From: Cordylochernes scorpioides
Taxonomy: Eukaryota; Arthropoda; Arachnida; Pseudoscorpiones; Chernetidae
Reading direction: 5' to 3'
DNA: 64,000 nt
Assembly: GCA_030710605.1 (NCBI GenBank)
Contig: CP092872.1
Coordinates: 8,052,230-8,116,229 of the forward strand
Part shown: piece by piece, positions 43,176 to 54,282 of the stretch
Layout of the letters: each line of letters starts with the position of its first letter
How positions within the stretch are numbered: position 1 is the first letter of the stretch
Translations under genes and position numbers: made by a program
Notes under the pieces: model-generated
The model's database searches: none
What the model saw: the letters and a program-made list of their open reading frames with translations, nothing else
Told to the model about the DNA's origin: nothing

Positions 43176-43905
43176 CTAGACGAATGGCCCGGGCAACGCC
43201 CGGGTTTTACCCGAGTGCGAATATATTTTAAAAAACGTTTTAATCTTCATCTAGATCTTCATCTTGTCTACACCTTGTATACATCTTGCTTCCTAGGGTT
43301 GCCTAGAGTGGTCGCTATAGACAGGGTGGTCTGTATAGACAGGTGAATGTAACACACTGATGATAACAGGGTTGCCTAAAGTGACCGCTATAGACAGGGT
43401 GGTCTGTATAGACAGGTGGATGTATCACACAGCTGATAACAGGGTTGTCTAGAGTGGTCGCTATAGACAGGGTGGTCTGTATAGACAGGTGTATGTATCA
43501 CACAGCTGATAACAGGGTTGTCTAGAGTGGCCGCTATAGACAGAGTGGTCTGTATAGACAGGTGGATGTAACACACTGCTGATAACAGGGTTGCCTAAAG
43601 TGACCGCTATAGACAGGGTGGTCTGTATAGACAGGTGAATGTAACACACTGATGATAACAGGGTTGCCTAAAGTGACCGCTATAGACAGGGTGGTCTGTA
43701 TAGACAGGTGGATGTAACACACTGCTGATAACAGGGTTGTCTAGAATGGCCTCTATAGACAGGTGTATGTATCACACAGCTGATAACAGGGTTGTCTAGA
43801 GGGGGGGCAGGGAGATCACGTGTTCGCCGGCAGCCAATGGGCGCGCATTCTATCCGTGAGCTTCAGACAGACAAAATAAGGCAATTATATAAGTAGATAT
43901 ATAGA
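43176..43905 (-). mobile_element. Helitron with internal minisatellite
   Basis: Minus strand ends ACCCGGGC-GTT-GCCCGGGCCATTCGT-CTAG at 43176; 5' start TCTATATATCTACTTATA at 43905. Insertion between A (43175) and T (43906). Interior is mostly a 73 bp tandem repeat. Confidence 0.7.
43296..43800. repeat. 73 bp minisatellite, ~7 units
   Basis: Units contain CGCTATAGACAGGGTGGTCT, GTATAGACAGGTG and ACACA(C/G)(T/C)TGATAACAGGGTTG. The wording resembles MITE-P1 ends. Frames through it are repeat artefacts. Confidence 0.85.
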
Positions 43906-43987
43906 TGGCGCGTTATTGCTTTGTGTAGATTATGATAAGATGATGATTAATTAAATTGCCCAAGATGTATTTTTCTTCTCATTGGAA

Positions 43988-44173
43988 TAGGTGATTCAGT
44001 AAAACAACCTCCATGAGAAGACACTCCTGCTAGTGGACACCTCTCTCTACAAAGGACAGTTTTCATTAACGAAAATTATCATTTTTACTAAATAACTGCT
44101 CTTCAGTAAGGATACTTTAGCTCTTCAACTAGGTGTTGTCCTTTAGAGAGAGTTAGTTCTACTGTAGTAAAAG
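43988..44173. mobile_element. MITE-P2
   Basis: CAGTAAAACAACCTCCATGAG-type start and AGTTCTACTG end; right-arm counterpart of 27124-27440. Confidence 0.6.
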
Positions 44174-44271
44174 CAAAAGAGTGATGATAAAACAATGATT
44201 TGTTTTACCATCATCATTTTATAACTCAAAACTAAGCTAATCAGTTAGTTTTTTTTTTTTTTTTTATAATA

Positions 44272-44453
44272 CAGTGGAACTACCTCCCTGTAAAGGACAA
44301 CACCTAAATGCAGAGCCAAAGTGTCCTTTAGGGAGAGGTGTCGTCTTACCAGAGAGTTACTAAATAGTAAAAATGGTAATTTTGCAAATGAAAACTGTCC
44401 TTTGTAGAGAGGTGTCTGCTAGCGTGAGTGTCCTCTCAAGGGAGGTTTTACTG
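44272..44453. mobile_element. MITE-P2
   Basis: CAGTGGAACTACCTCCC ... GGGAGGTTTTACTG. Confidence 0.75.
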
Positions 44454-44582
44454 TATATCCAAAGCATTCATTTTGTTGTTAAGCCTTCTCTCAGAAAGAT
44501 GTAATAAATGAAAATTGCATATTGAGTTTTTGACTGACAAAAAAGATGAACTTCTATCTACAATTTGAACTATGGTACATCA

Positions 44583-44905
44583 TCTTTTTTTTTGCTTATC
44601 CCTAGTACACGTGGTACAGGCCATGATAATCATGGTGGGTAGAAGAAAGCGACTGCTTTTACTGTAAGTGCACCACATGTCTAACACATGTGAAAAGCAG
44701 TTCGACTTTGCACTTACAAATATGCCAGAGCCCCATTTGGTTACTTGCCCTTGCTGGTGAGGGTTGGACTTTTGCAAGAAACGGGGACCATTGAAGAATT
44801 TTTTTTTTTTATTATCAGAAAAAAAGTGCCCAATGCGGGAATCAAACCCGGGTTGTAGCGGTTGAAAACCAACGGTTTAGACCATCCTTCCACTGACCCC
44901 CGTAC
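44583..44905 (-). mobile_element. SINE-1
   Basis: Mirror copy of 26430-26725; B-box inverse GGAATCAAACC with one change. Confidence 0.75.
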
Positions 44906-45053
44906 ATCATCTTTCTTATCACAATGCCTTTAAAATATGGAAGCTTGTAAAGATGTTGAGGATTTGGGTACATGCAACTAAGTATTGCGCTTTACACAGA
45001 GAGGTTCTACTGTAACTTTCCAACCTAATAATTACCTTTTTGGTGTTTTCTAG

Positions 45054-45274
45054 GTGAGGTAAACATCAAGAAAAAATTCTCTCCTAAAGACCTTCCACTG
45101 ATGGTGGAGCTGGCCCCGAAATGTCCGTCGATCAGCGCCACCTGCCGAGTGTACTTGTGCGACGGGGGCATATGCACGTCCCAGATCTTCAACTTTCATG
45201 TGCCGCTCTTCTTCTCCCCCTCCCTCCCTCGCAGCCAGAAAGTGGTGGTGGACCTCCCCGTCAACATTCTCTGA
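45054..45274 (+). CDS. NHLRC2: NHLRC2, last coding exon (right copy)
   Basis: 221 bp after TTTTCTAG, stop TGA at 45272-45274. Same protein as the left exon. Silent changes: TCA/TCG, CGG/CGA, TTC/TTT, CAC/CAT. Joins in phase to 40348-40507 across a 4.5 kb intron, longer than the left (3.2 kb) because of arm-specific insertions. Confidence 0.85.
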
Positions 45275-45399
45275 CCATGTACAGCTAGCTTACAACTTGT
45301 TTACCTCCTTTTTATAGAAATTAAACTCCATTTTATATTTGTTTTGAAGTCTATTGTTTAGTATTCTGTGTATTATGATGCATTAGCATCTGCATCATG

Positions 45400-45895
45400 A
45401 TCTCTTCTTCTTTCTTATCTCCACTCAATCACACTAGGGTATCAATCTTGTAAAGCCTGACAACCATCATGATTGAGTAAAGTAAAATGTGTCTGCCTTT
45501 GTCATTAAGACTGGGAGCACTACTCAGTGGCAGGTCGACTTAGCTCCAAAAGAAATGGCCGCCTCTAACATGAGGAACAGACGCCATGTGCAGCCGCTTC
45601 TAACATGGAGTACAAACGCTGCTCATCCTGTATCCCTGGATCAGGAGCCCTTACAGGATACTATCAGCCGGGCCAGCTGAGCCCAGGTTTTTTAGCGAGC
45701 TTGTTACTGCTCCCTCTCCTTCTTTTTCATCCGGGCTTGGGACCGGCAAAGGCGGAGTAGCATCATGATCTGAATTGACTGTATTGATTCATCCATTGAT
45801 GAGCTCTACTCTTCCCCGGCAGACACCATCAAAAGCTTTACAAGCTTGATACCTTAATATGATTGAGTGGAGATAAAGAAGAAGAAGCATCTGCA
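45400..45895. repeat. LINE-S ends around R300
   Basis: LINE-S minus (45400-45455), R300 (45460-45755) and LINE-S plus (45770-45895). R300 is thus flanked by inverted LINE-S tails. Confidence 0.55.
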
Positions 45896-45904
45896 TCTGT
45901 TATC

Positions 45905-46050
45905 AAAATTCATGACCATTATAGACATATATGATTCTTTTTAAAAATTAAACAATTTCTACTGCCCTTACTCCCATTAATTTTTCCATTGCAGTAAGGA
46001 CAGTATAAATTGTTTAATTTTAAAAAGAATCATATATGTCTATAATAGTT
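45905..46050. repeat. Hairpin element
   Basis: Mirror of 24172-24303; no Tc1 insertion at its edge. Confidence 0.7.
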
Positions 46051-46074
46051 ACGAATTTTCATATCCTGTGTATG

Positions 46075-46745
46075 GCGAATGACATCTAGTTGACCTTCTG
46101 TTGTTGTGTCCAATGAAGAGATGTCTCCGTACATCTCTATCACAGCAGTTGTTCTCTATCTTGGGTGTGTAAACTGCTGTTCTGGTCCATGTCAATTTTA
46201 TGTTGTTGTCATGTCCAATGAAGAGCCTCAGATGTCTCCATACATCTCTATCACAGCAATGTCCACTATCTTGGGTGTGTAAAGCTGCTGCTCTGGGTCT
46301 ATGTCAATTTTATGTTGTTGACGTGTCCAATGAAGAGCCTCAGATGTCTCCATACATCTCTACACAGCAATGTTCTCTATCTTGGGTGTGTAAAGCCGCT
46401 GCTCTGGGTCCATGTCAATTTTATGTTGTTGTCGTGTCCAATGAAGAGCCTCAGATGTCTCTACACAGCAATGTTCTCTATCTTGGGTGTGTAAAGCCGC
46501 TGCTCTGGGTCCATGTCAATTTTATGTTGTTGTCGTGTCCAATGAAGAGCCTCAGATGTCTCCGTACATCTCTATCACAGCAGTTGTTCTCTATCTTAGG
46601 TGTGTAAAAGCTACTGTTCTGGGTCCATGTTAATTTTCTGTTGTTGTTGTGTCCAATGAAGAACCTCAGATATCTCGGTACATCTATATCACAGCAGTCG
46701 TTCTCTATCTTTGCGTAAATCTGCTGTTCTAGGTCAATTTTCTGC
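46075..46745 (-). repeat. Tandem array, ~114 bp units, ~6 copies
   Basis: Inverse of the array at 23690-24135, with two extra units and small internal deletions. Confidence 0.75.
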
Positions 46746-46994
46746 AAGACTGAAAATTACTGAGGATGAGAACATGTGGGTAGGTGTTAGTTCCACACCA
46801 GGACTATTGTTACCACTTGTACCATCTGGATGTATTGTCATTCCTTTGTAATGTTTCGTTGAGTCTTGTAATTTTGATTCTTAGTATACACCTTCTATTT
46901 TATCCAACAACTAGACAGATGATAAGGTTCACAATGTGGATTAGAAACCTAAGGTAACTGCATCAAATTGATAAATGGTGTGTTATGTTTTGGT

Positions 46995-47335
46995 AACAAC
47001 TAAACAGGACCTTTGGGAGAGGCTGTTGCTCATCATTAAACAGCTCAATGCGCATGGACTCGTGGATTTTGTGAAATCATTGCACAAGGAGATAAGAAAT
47101 AACATGCACAATTTATTGATTTGGTGCTGTTACTTTAAGTTTCTCCCTTCCAGAAGTCCTCTTCTACATGGTGGGCGGGAGAAGCAGCACAAATAAGGGA
47201 CTGCCCTGTAGTACGGTGCCGTGAGCCCCGAGCCACTACAGTAAGTGTGAACAGGGAACTCTGAAATGTGGCTGACTAACTGGGCAATGGCACTCCTCCT
47301 TTTCCTCGGGGACAAGACACCATTACCTTAAGTTT
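46995..47335. repeat. Coding-like motif and single unit of the ~190 bp repeat
   Basis: 46995-47105 plus: QDLWERLLLIIKQLNAHG then LVDFVKSLHKEIRNN. 47147-47335 is one unit of the array that has three copies in the left arm. Confidence 0.55.
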
Positions 47336-47441
47336 CTACAGTTGATATTTAGGATTGGAAGCTACCAAATTGATATTACAACTAGCTTCATCTTAAGTAG
47401 ATGTTGGCTCATTAAATAATGCTAATTATGATCACATTATT

Positions 47442-47751
47442 GGGGGTCGGTGGAAGGCTGGTTAAGCCATTTGGTTTTCAACCACTAGAACCTGGGTTCG
47501 ATTCCCACATTGGACACTTTTTTCTATTTAAAAAAAAAAATGCTCCAATGGCCCCCCCGATTCTTGCAAAAGTCTAACCCCACCAGCGAGTGCAAGTAAA
47601 CAAACGGGGCTTTGGCATATTTGTAAGTGAAAAGTCAAACTGCTTTTCACATGTGTATACATGCGGTGCGCTTACAGTAAAAGCAGTCGCTAACTACCCA
47701 CCATGATTATCATGGCCTGTACTACGTGTACTAGGGATAAGCAAAAAAAAA
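47442..47751 (+). mobile_element. SINE-1
   Basis: ACATTATT at 47434-47441 and 47752-47759; counterpart of 22296-22605. Confidence 0.85.
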
Positions 47752-47954
47752 ACATTATTTGTAATGCACATTCAAGTCTCCCATAAGAGACACCATGGCC
47801 CACTCTGGTCTCTCCTGGAGGTGGGCTCTTATCAGAAGCTCTGTCATGTCAGGCCAAGTCATGAAGAGTCTTTCAACAGATTTTCTATGAAAGACCATCT
47901 ATAAGAGAGACCAAGGTTAGCCAGGTTTTTCAAACCACAATCTCTCATGGGAAA

Positions 47955-48125
47955 ATAGTACAGTAGAACCTCCCTTTAGTAGACACCTCTCCACAAAGGA
48001 CAGTTTTCATTTGCAAAATTACCAGTTTTACTATTTAGAAACTCTCTGATAAGAGGACACCTCTCCCTAAAGGACACTTTGATTCTGCAATTAGGTGTCC
48101 TTTATACAGGGAGGTTCTACTGTAT
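47955..48125. mobile_element. MITE-P2
   Basis: CAGTAGAACCTCCC ... GGGAGGTTCTACTG with TA nearby. Confidence 0.75.
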
Positions 48126-48344
48126 TAGCAATGATGATAGAAATACCTCAATAGATTATATCATCATCAATTTTCTAGTACAACTATGCTCTGAATAGCC
48201 AAGTGTAACACACCTACATTTGTTTATTTCATTATATAATAATTTTTAGTTTGGCTTATATGTACATAGGATAAATACAAAACACCACTTATACTGGGAT
48301 AAGTACCATTTTACACCAAGATTTATTAAAATCCATTTAACATA

Positions 48345-48730
48345 CACATTAGAATTTCTATGAGAGGACATCTCTATAAAAGACAGTTTTCATTTGCAAA
48401 ATTACCATTTTTACCTTTTTGCAACTCTCCAGTAAAAGGACACCTCTCTACAAAGGACAGTTTTCATTTGCAAAATTACCATTTTTACCTTTTTGCAACT
48501 CTCCTGTAAAAGGACACCTCTCTACAAAGGACAGTTTTCATTTGCAAAATTACCATTTTTACCTTTTTGCAACTCTCCTGTAAAAGGACACCTCTCTATA
48601 AAGGACAGTTTTCATTTGCAAAATTACCATTTTTACTATATATCAACTCTCCAGTAAGAGGACATCTTTCCCTAAAGGACACTTTGGCTCTGCAATTATG
48701 TGTCCTTTACAGGGAATTTGTTTTACTGTA
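48345..48730. repeat. MITE-P2 with internal 74 bp tandem amplification
   Basis: The MITE middle (GGACAGTTTTCATTTGCAAA ... ACCTCTCTACAA) is repeated about four times with starts at 48455, 48529 and 48603 (period 74). Confidence 0.75.
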
Positions 48731-48749
48731 TATGGATCTTGAAAAACAA

Positions 48750-48915
48750 GGTAATAAGACCAAATAAACAGCATTGTTACCATTGTCAGACAAAAGACTT
48801 CATTCAGTATTTCTGATGATAACAACACTGTTACTGAAACATCACACACTATTTATTTAGATTTGGTCTTATTACCTTGTGTTTCTAAACATAATCCAAA
48901 TTGTGCTTTATCTCC
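48750..48915. mobile_element. PLE-A1 foldback, short
   Basis: AACAAGGTAATAAGACC ... TAATCCAAATTGTGC with partial hammerhead-like blocks. Confidence 0.6.
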
Positions 48916-49045
48916 CTATGAGAGGAGTTAAAAATATAATGAATTTACCAAAAGATGCATGATTCTTTTTAAATAAAATTATTTTCTACTGCTTTCCCTT
49001 ACTGCAATTATAAATATAATGGGAGGGCCTGGCTCATCAGTGGTT

Positions 49046-49335
49046 AAACAACAACAAAAAGCCTTTATTTAGGGTCACTGACCCTTTACAGGATTCACCA
49101 GAGGTATGCATAAGAACAAAGCAGTGAGACAAAGGAAACAACGATATAAACAGAAGAAAAAAACAAGAAAGAGGGAAGCAAGAAAAACAACACAAAAAGA
49201 GTAGCAGTAAGAAAGTGAGGAGTGAGTGTCACTTCTTCTGAGATATGGACTTGTGGAAACCATAAAATGCCGTAGCAATATACTTATTCTGGGTCATATT
49301 GTCAATTATTGATGGAAGTGAAGCACAGATCAGTG
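49046..49335 (-). mobile_element. LINE-Y 3' end
   Basis: AACAACAACAAAAAGCC at the tail end; CAGTGGTTAAA on both sides is the likely target duplication. Absent from the left arm, which has LINE-X here instead. Confidence 0.7.
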
Positions 49336-49439
49336 GTTAAATTGGCTAAACCACTTGAAGGAATCACCACTGATTAACCAGGCCCTCTTTATAATTGCAG
49401 TAGAAAATTATTTTATTTAAAAAGAATCATACACACAAA

Positions 49440-50225
49440 AAATAAACACAAGGTAATAAGACCAAATCCAAATAAATAGTGTGACGTATCGGTACACACT
49501 ATTTATTTATTTGGTCTTATTACCTTGTGTTTATAATCCAAATTGTGCCTATCACATCAAAAATAGTTCAAATTTCTGATATTCTTTCATCACTAAACAC
49601 CTCCAGAAGAAAAGTTTACATGTGGTCTCTCATGGGAGGTTCTACAGTAATTCCCCAATATTATCATGGCCCCATGTGTACATAGAACAAATAAAAACCA
49701 AAGAGAAGTTTACATGTGGTCTCTAATGGGAGGTTCTACAGTAATTCTCCATGATATCATGGCCCCATGTGTACATAGAACAAATAAAAACCAAAGAGAA
49801 GTTTGCATATGGTCTCTCATTTATGGTTCTATAGTAATTCCCCAAGATTATCATGATAGAAATACCTCAATAGATTATATCATCAAATTTCTAGTCCAAC
49901 TATGTTCAAATAGCCAAGTAACATTTGTTTATAAACACAATGATAAGACACAATTTGGATTATAAATTATAAACAGAAGGTAATAAGACCAAACCCAAAT
50001 AAAAAGATAAGTGTTTGACATTTCGGTAACAGTGTTGTAACAAATAAAAACCAAAGAGAAGTTTGCATGTGGTCTCTCATTTATGGTTCTACAGTAATTC
50101 CCCATGATTATCATGGCTCCATATGTCCAAACACCAGGCTGATTTTTGTCCCGGCAGACACCATCAAAAGTCTCAAGCGTAATACCTTAGTGTGATTGAG
50201 TGGAGATAAGAAAGAAGAAGATGAT
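49440..50225. repeat. PLE-A1 pieces and tandem array
   Basis: 49440-49560 and 49940-50035 are PLE-A1 pieces. 49610-49860 and 50040-50120 are units of GTGGTCTCTCATGGGAGGTT ... CATGTGTACATAGAACAAAT. 50140-50225 is a LINE-S tail. Confidence 0.55.
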
Positions 50226-51339
50226 GTTATAAAAGAGGGTGTAATAATGGGGTTATCTACTGTACATTTCTACACATGTAGCACAACATTGCTCTACTAA
50301 CAAGGTGCTAGAATCCTGTTTGGTTACCTGAACTAACCAGTGGTGCTGAAGTTGGGAACCATCCAAGAAATTCTCCAGAGATGAAGGGAGCTATATGGGT
50401 AAATGTTGTGTTCCAGCATTCAGTTGTCTACAAATGTCTTTGCCAACTAATGAGTATGTTCCCCACCAAAATGAAGAAAAATGTTTGGTTTCAGCATATT
50501 GCCAATTCACTTGTCTTCAGTTTTTATTTGTCCTATGTAGATAGGACAAAATGAAGTTTTATCACTACTCTTAACTAAGGTTCAGTTAAACCTTGCTATA
50601 ACAACAGGAGGCCAAGAATTTTATGGTATTATTATACTCACAATTAGAACATTGCTATAACCACGGTTAGAACAAATGGATTTTTTGTTGTTATTATTTG
50701 GTTGCAAGGTTTTCCCACTATGTACTAAGTGCAATTCTCAGCCTGCAACCCCAAGACATATTATTGACTGTATTGACTCATCCATTGATGAGCTCTACTC
50801 TTCCCCGGCAGACACCATCAAAAGTCTCAAGCTTTACAAGCTTAATCCAAAAATCCATTTGTTCTAACTGTGGTTATAGCAATGTTCTAATTGTGACTAT
50901 AATACCATAAAATTCTTGGCCTCCTGTTGTTATAGCAAGGTTTAACTGAACCTTAGTAAAGAGTAGTGATAAAGCTTCATTCTTTTGTCTGATGATGGTA
51001 ACAATGCTGTTGCCGAAACATCACACACTATTATTTGGATTTGGTCTTATTTTCTTGTCTTAGTAAAGTGATTAGGTACAAGATTTCTATATAGACTAGG
51101 TAAAGACAAGGTAAATAAGACCATATATTTGGTCTTATGTTGGTAGAGAGTAGTTGATATTTATTCATACATAATGGTGCAAGCCTTCAGAAACTTTTAC
51201 TTGCATTTTATTAACAAGTATTCTAAACACAAGGTAATAAGACCAAATTCAAATAAATAGTTTCGGTAACAATGCTGTTACTGAAATGTCACACACTATT
51301 TATTTAGATTTGGTCTTATTACCTTGTGTTTATAATCTA
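50226..51339. repeat. Repeat-rich segment without gene
   Basis: LINE-S tail 50690-50860 (GCKVFPLCTKCNSQPATP, HIIDCIDSSIDELYSSPADT) nested in a small CTATAAC inverted repeat; PLE-A pieces 50980-51060 and 51220-51339. Confidence 0.55.
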
Positions 51340-52027
51340 CTAGTGGACATACCCGGCTTCGCCCGGGTTTTACCCGAGTAAAGGTTTGTCTAACGAATAT
51401 CTCGATAAATTGAACATTTTTTCCCGGTCCCTTGAAAAATACTCAATAATTTGAATAAAATCAATATTAATTGGTTCCCTCGGTAATTGGAAGTTAAAGG
51501 AATAGTATCTTGCCTAGGAATTGTATCATTATTCTTGTATGGATGTACCCGGCTTCGCCCGGGTTTTACCTGAGTAAAGGTTTGTCTAACGAATCTCTCA
51601 ATAAAGTGAACATTTTTTCCCAGTCCCTTTAAAAATACTCGATAAGTTGAATAAAATCAATATTAATTGGTTCTCTCGGTAATTGCAAGTTAAAGAAATA
51701 GTATCTTGCCTTGGAATTGTATCATTATTCTTGTCTCAAATAAATTGCCGTGTCATCCTGAATTTTGTCTTTCCTAATTTTCTACATTACAAAATCATCG
51801 TATCATCATGATAATATTTAGAGCAGATTGTTAAATTATAACAGATAAATTAGAATATTTATCTTGATTATTTTTAGGCGAAAAGTTATTTCAAAAATTT
51901 TATTTGCTAGAAACCTTCCCAGTACTATACTAAATAACTTCCCAAAGTTTCATGGCGTTCCAATGAGTGGTTTGGTCAGGCATAAAGGACAGACACACAT
52001 ACATTCATTTTTATATATATATATAGG
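51340..52027 (-). mobile_element. Helitron with doubled 3' end
   Basis: CTAG inverse at 51340 and hairpin (CCGGCTTCGCCCGGG); a second copy of the 3' end at ~51545 shares GCTTCGCCCGGGTTTTACC. 5' end (C)CTATATATATATATAAAAAT at 52027. Sits at exactly the same A/T step as the left-arm Helitron 16005-17894 but differs in interior and 3' hairpin. Confidence 0.7.
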
Positions 52028-52059
52028 TAATCCAAATTTTGCCTTATCCTTAATAAGTA

Positions 52060-53005
52060 TTCTATTTATGATTCTTTTTCCAATGCATTCATTTACTGGG
52101 TTAACATCCGAGAAGCTCTTGTCGCTGGATCTTTCCAGTTGGTCTCGAGGACCACGCCATCACCATCTCCTCAGCGGCGAAGCATGCGATCTACATATTC
52201 TTCGTAGATCGTGAAATACGTGGTGTCGCTGGAGACCTGCTGGTGATTCTCCACCAAACTCTGCAGTGGTGGCAGAGGCGCCATATTCATTGTACATAAA
52301 TAGTGCAGACTGTGGACTTTGCATGTATTGACAAGATGTCAATAAAATTATTTTGTCTTGTCGCTGGATGTCTTGTCCTCATCTTTGGACAGGACGTCTG
52401 CGTCGATGCTGTCGTCAACCTTTGTTATATATTATCCTTTATTGAATCTATGTTGGTAGAGAGTAGTGTGGATGTTTTTTTTTTTTTTTTTAATTATCCC
52501 TAATACACGTGGTAAAGGCCATGATAATCATTGTGGGTAGTTAGCGACTGCTTTTACTGTAAGCGCACCACATGTCTACACATGTGAAAACAGTTCGACT
52601 TTGCACTTACAAATGTGCCAGAGCCCCGTTTGGTTACTTGCACTCGCTGGTGGGGTTGGACTTTGGCAAGAATCGGGGGCCATTGGAGCATTTTTTTTTT
52701 AAATCAGAAAAAAGTGTCCAATGCGGGAATCGAACCCGGGTCGTAGTAGTAGAAAACCAAATGGTTTAACCAGCCTTCCACCGACCCCCTCCACCAAGAG
52801 CTACTTCAAAGGATTATGCAGCCATTTCTTTCACTCCATCATGTTAGATCTAAAGAATGCAACATCTCCTTGAGTGTATAGCCAAGCTACCAAACAGGAG
52901 CTTGGGGACAATCCAGGACATGATTCTAACACATCAACTTATGGAGCTGGTCTGATATTCTGTTATATTGTGGATAACATTTGCAGTTACCAACCTCTAT
53001 ACCAA
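52060..53005. other. Mirror of 15331-16004 interrupted by SINE-1
   Basis: 52478-52790 is a SINE-1 (minus) absent from the left arm. The rest matches the left segment. Confidence 0.6.
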
Positions 53006-53014
53006 ATATATATT

Positions 53015-53400
53015 GTGATAAGGCACAATTTTGATTATAAACAAAAGGTAATAAGACCAAATCCAAATAAATAAAGTGTGTGACGTTTCGGTAACAGCGT
53101 TGTTACCATCTTCAGACAAAAGTACTGAATTTTGTCTGAAGATGGTAACAATGCTGTTACCAAAACATCACACACTATTTATTTATTTGGTCTTATTACC
53201 TTGTGTTTATAATCTATAATCCAAATTGTGCCTTATCAGTAATAAGACAAAATAAATAATGTGTAACATTTCTGTAACAGCGCTGTAACCAAAACATCAC
53301 ACACTATTCATATTACCTTGTGTTTATAATCAAAATTCTACCTTAGTAGGATTATAGATTAGAAACAAAGTATTAAGATATATAAAATTTAAATAGTGTA
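53015..53400. mobile_element. PLE-A1 foldbacks
   Basis: 53015-53240 is short but keeps both hammerhead-like blocks (53075-53118 minus, intact stem II); a further decayed copy follows. Confidence 0.7.
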
Positions 53401-53424
53401 TGACAAAAGTACTGAATACTGGTA

Positions 53425-53640
53425 TTCTTCTTTCTTATCTCCACTCAATCATATCAAGGTGTCAAGCTTGTAAATTTTGAGACTTTTGATGGTGTCTGCT
53501 GGGGAAGAGTAGAGCTCATCAATGGATGAGTCAATAATGTTTTGGGGTTGCAGATTGAGAATTGCACTTAGTACATAGTGGGAAAGGCTTGCAACCATTC
53601 TGGAAAGTCATTGTCCATAGATGAATAGTGGTCTGATGAT
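53425..53640 (-). mobile_element. LINE-S 3' end
   Basis: TTCTTTCTTATCTCCACTC, then GGTGTCTGCTGGGGAAGAG and GCACTTAGTACATAGTGGG. Confidence 0.6.
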
Positions 53641-53920
53641 GATAACAATGCTCTTACCAAAATGTCACACACTATTTATTTGGTCTTATTACTTTATGAG
53701 GGTATTCTTTGCTATTAAACTGCTCAGTGAAGACAAAGGGATATCAGTTTCTAAGGAGAATTGAAAAACTACAAGGTTAATAAGACCCAAATAAAAAAAA
53801 ATGTGTGTGAAGTTATAAATAGTGTGTGATGTTTCTGTAATAACACTGTTACTGAAACGATAAGGCACAATTTGGATTATAAACACAAGGTAATAAGACC
53901 AAATCCAAATAAATAGATGG

Positions 53921-54139
53921 GATAAAATTGAGAATTCTGCACTTGTTGAACATAGAAAAATAACAGGGCAGAATAATTTTAACCTAAAAGAAACAAAGAT
54001 ACTAGATTATGAGAAAAATTATTTTAAGAGACAATTTAAAGAAGCCTTTTTCATTCGAAAGAAATGCGCTACAATCAACAGAATGGAAGAAAGAGGAAAT
54101 ATCAATGATATTTATAGATATTCTTTTAATTATATCTAA
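53921..54139 (+). pseudogene. Penelope-like element, C-terminal GIY-YIG endonuclease end
   Basis: 73 codons ending in TAA: DKIENSALVEHRKITGQNNF, then KETKILDYEKNYFKRQFKEA, FFIRKKCATINRMEERGNIN and DIY. The pattern S-A-x3-H...TG, ILDxExNYxKRxxKEAxxI and INRxEG is that of the end of the GIY-YIG endonuclease domain of Penelope-like elements. The RT and N-terminal part of the nuclease are missing. Confidence 0.75.
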
Positions 54140-54282
54140 AAAAAAAAAGTGGGTTTTATCCAATTTTATTTCTAAGAATAATTATCTGTGTTTCTCAGAA
54201 AATTATCTTCTTATCTGCTATCTTGTTTACACACTTGATAACAGTAACTATTTAAACCATGCTGTGGTAAAATTTCTCATTC

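Larger units (their letters stand above)
42851..43925. mobile_element. 1075 bp composite insertion with 13 bp target duplication
   Basis: TAGATTATGATAA at 42838-42850 and 43926-43938; one copy in the left arm (27498-27510). The outer part is a foldback (AAAGCGC...TTTTATACATAAAAC and inverse, 42870-43165); a Helitron is nested in it. Confidence 0.75.

Noticed and set aside
43388-43722. Three similar 62-codon frames
   Set aside because: Offset by exactly 73 bases; they are the minisatellite read in one frame.
43296-43800. CRISPR-like array
   Set aside because: The whole unit repeats without unique spacers and the genome is eukaryotic; it is a minisatellite.
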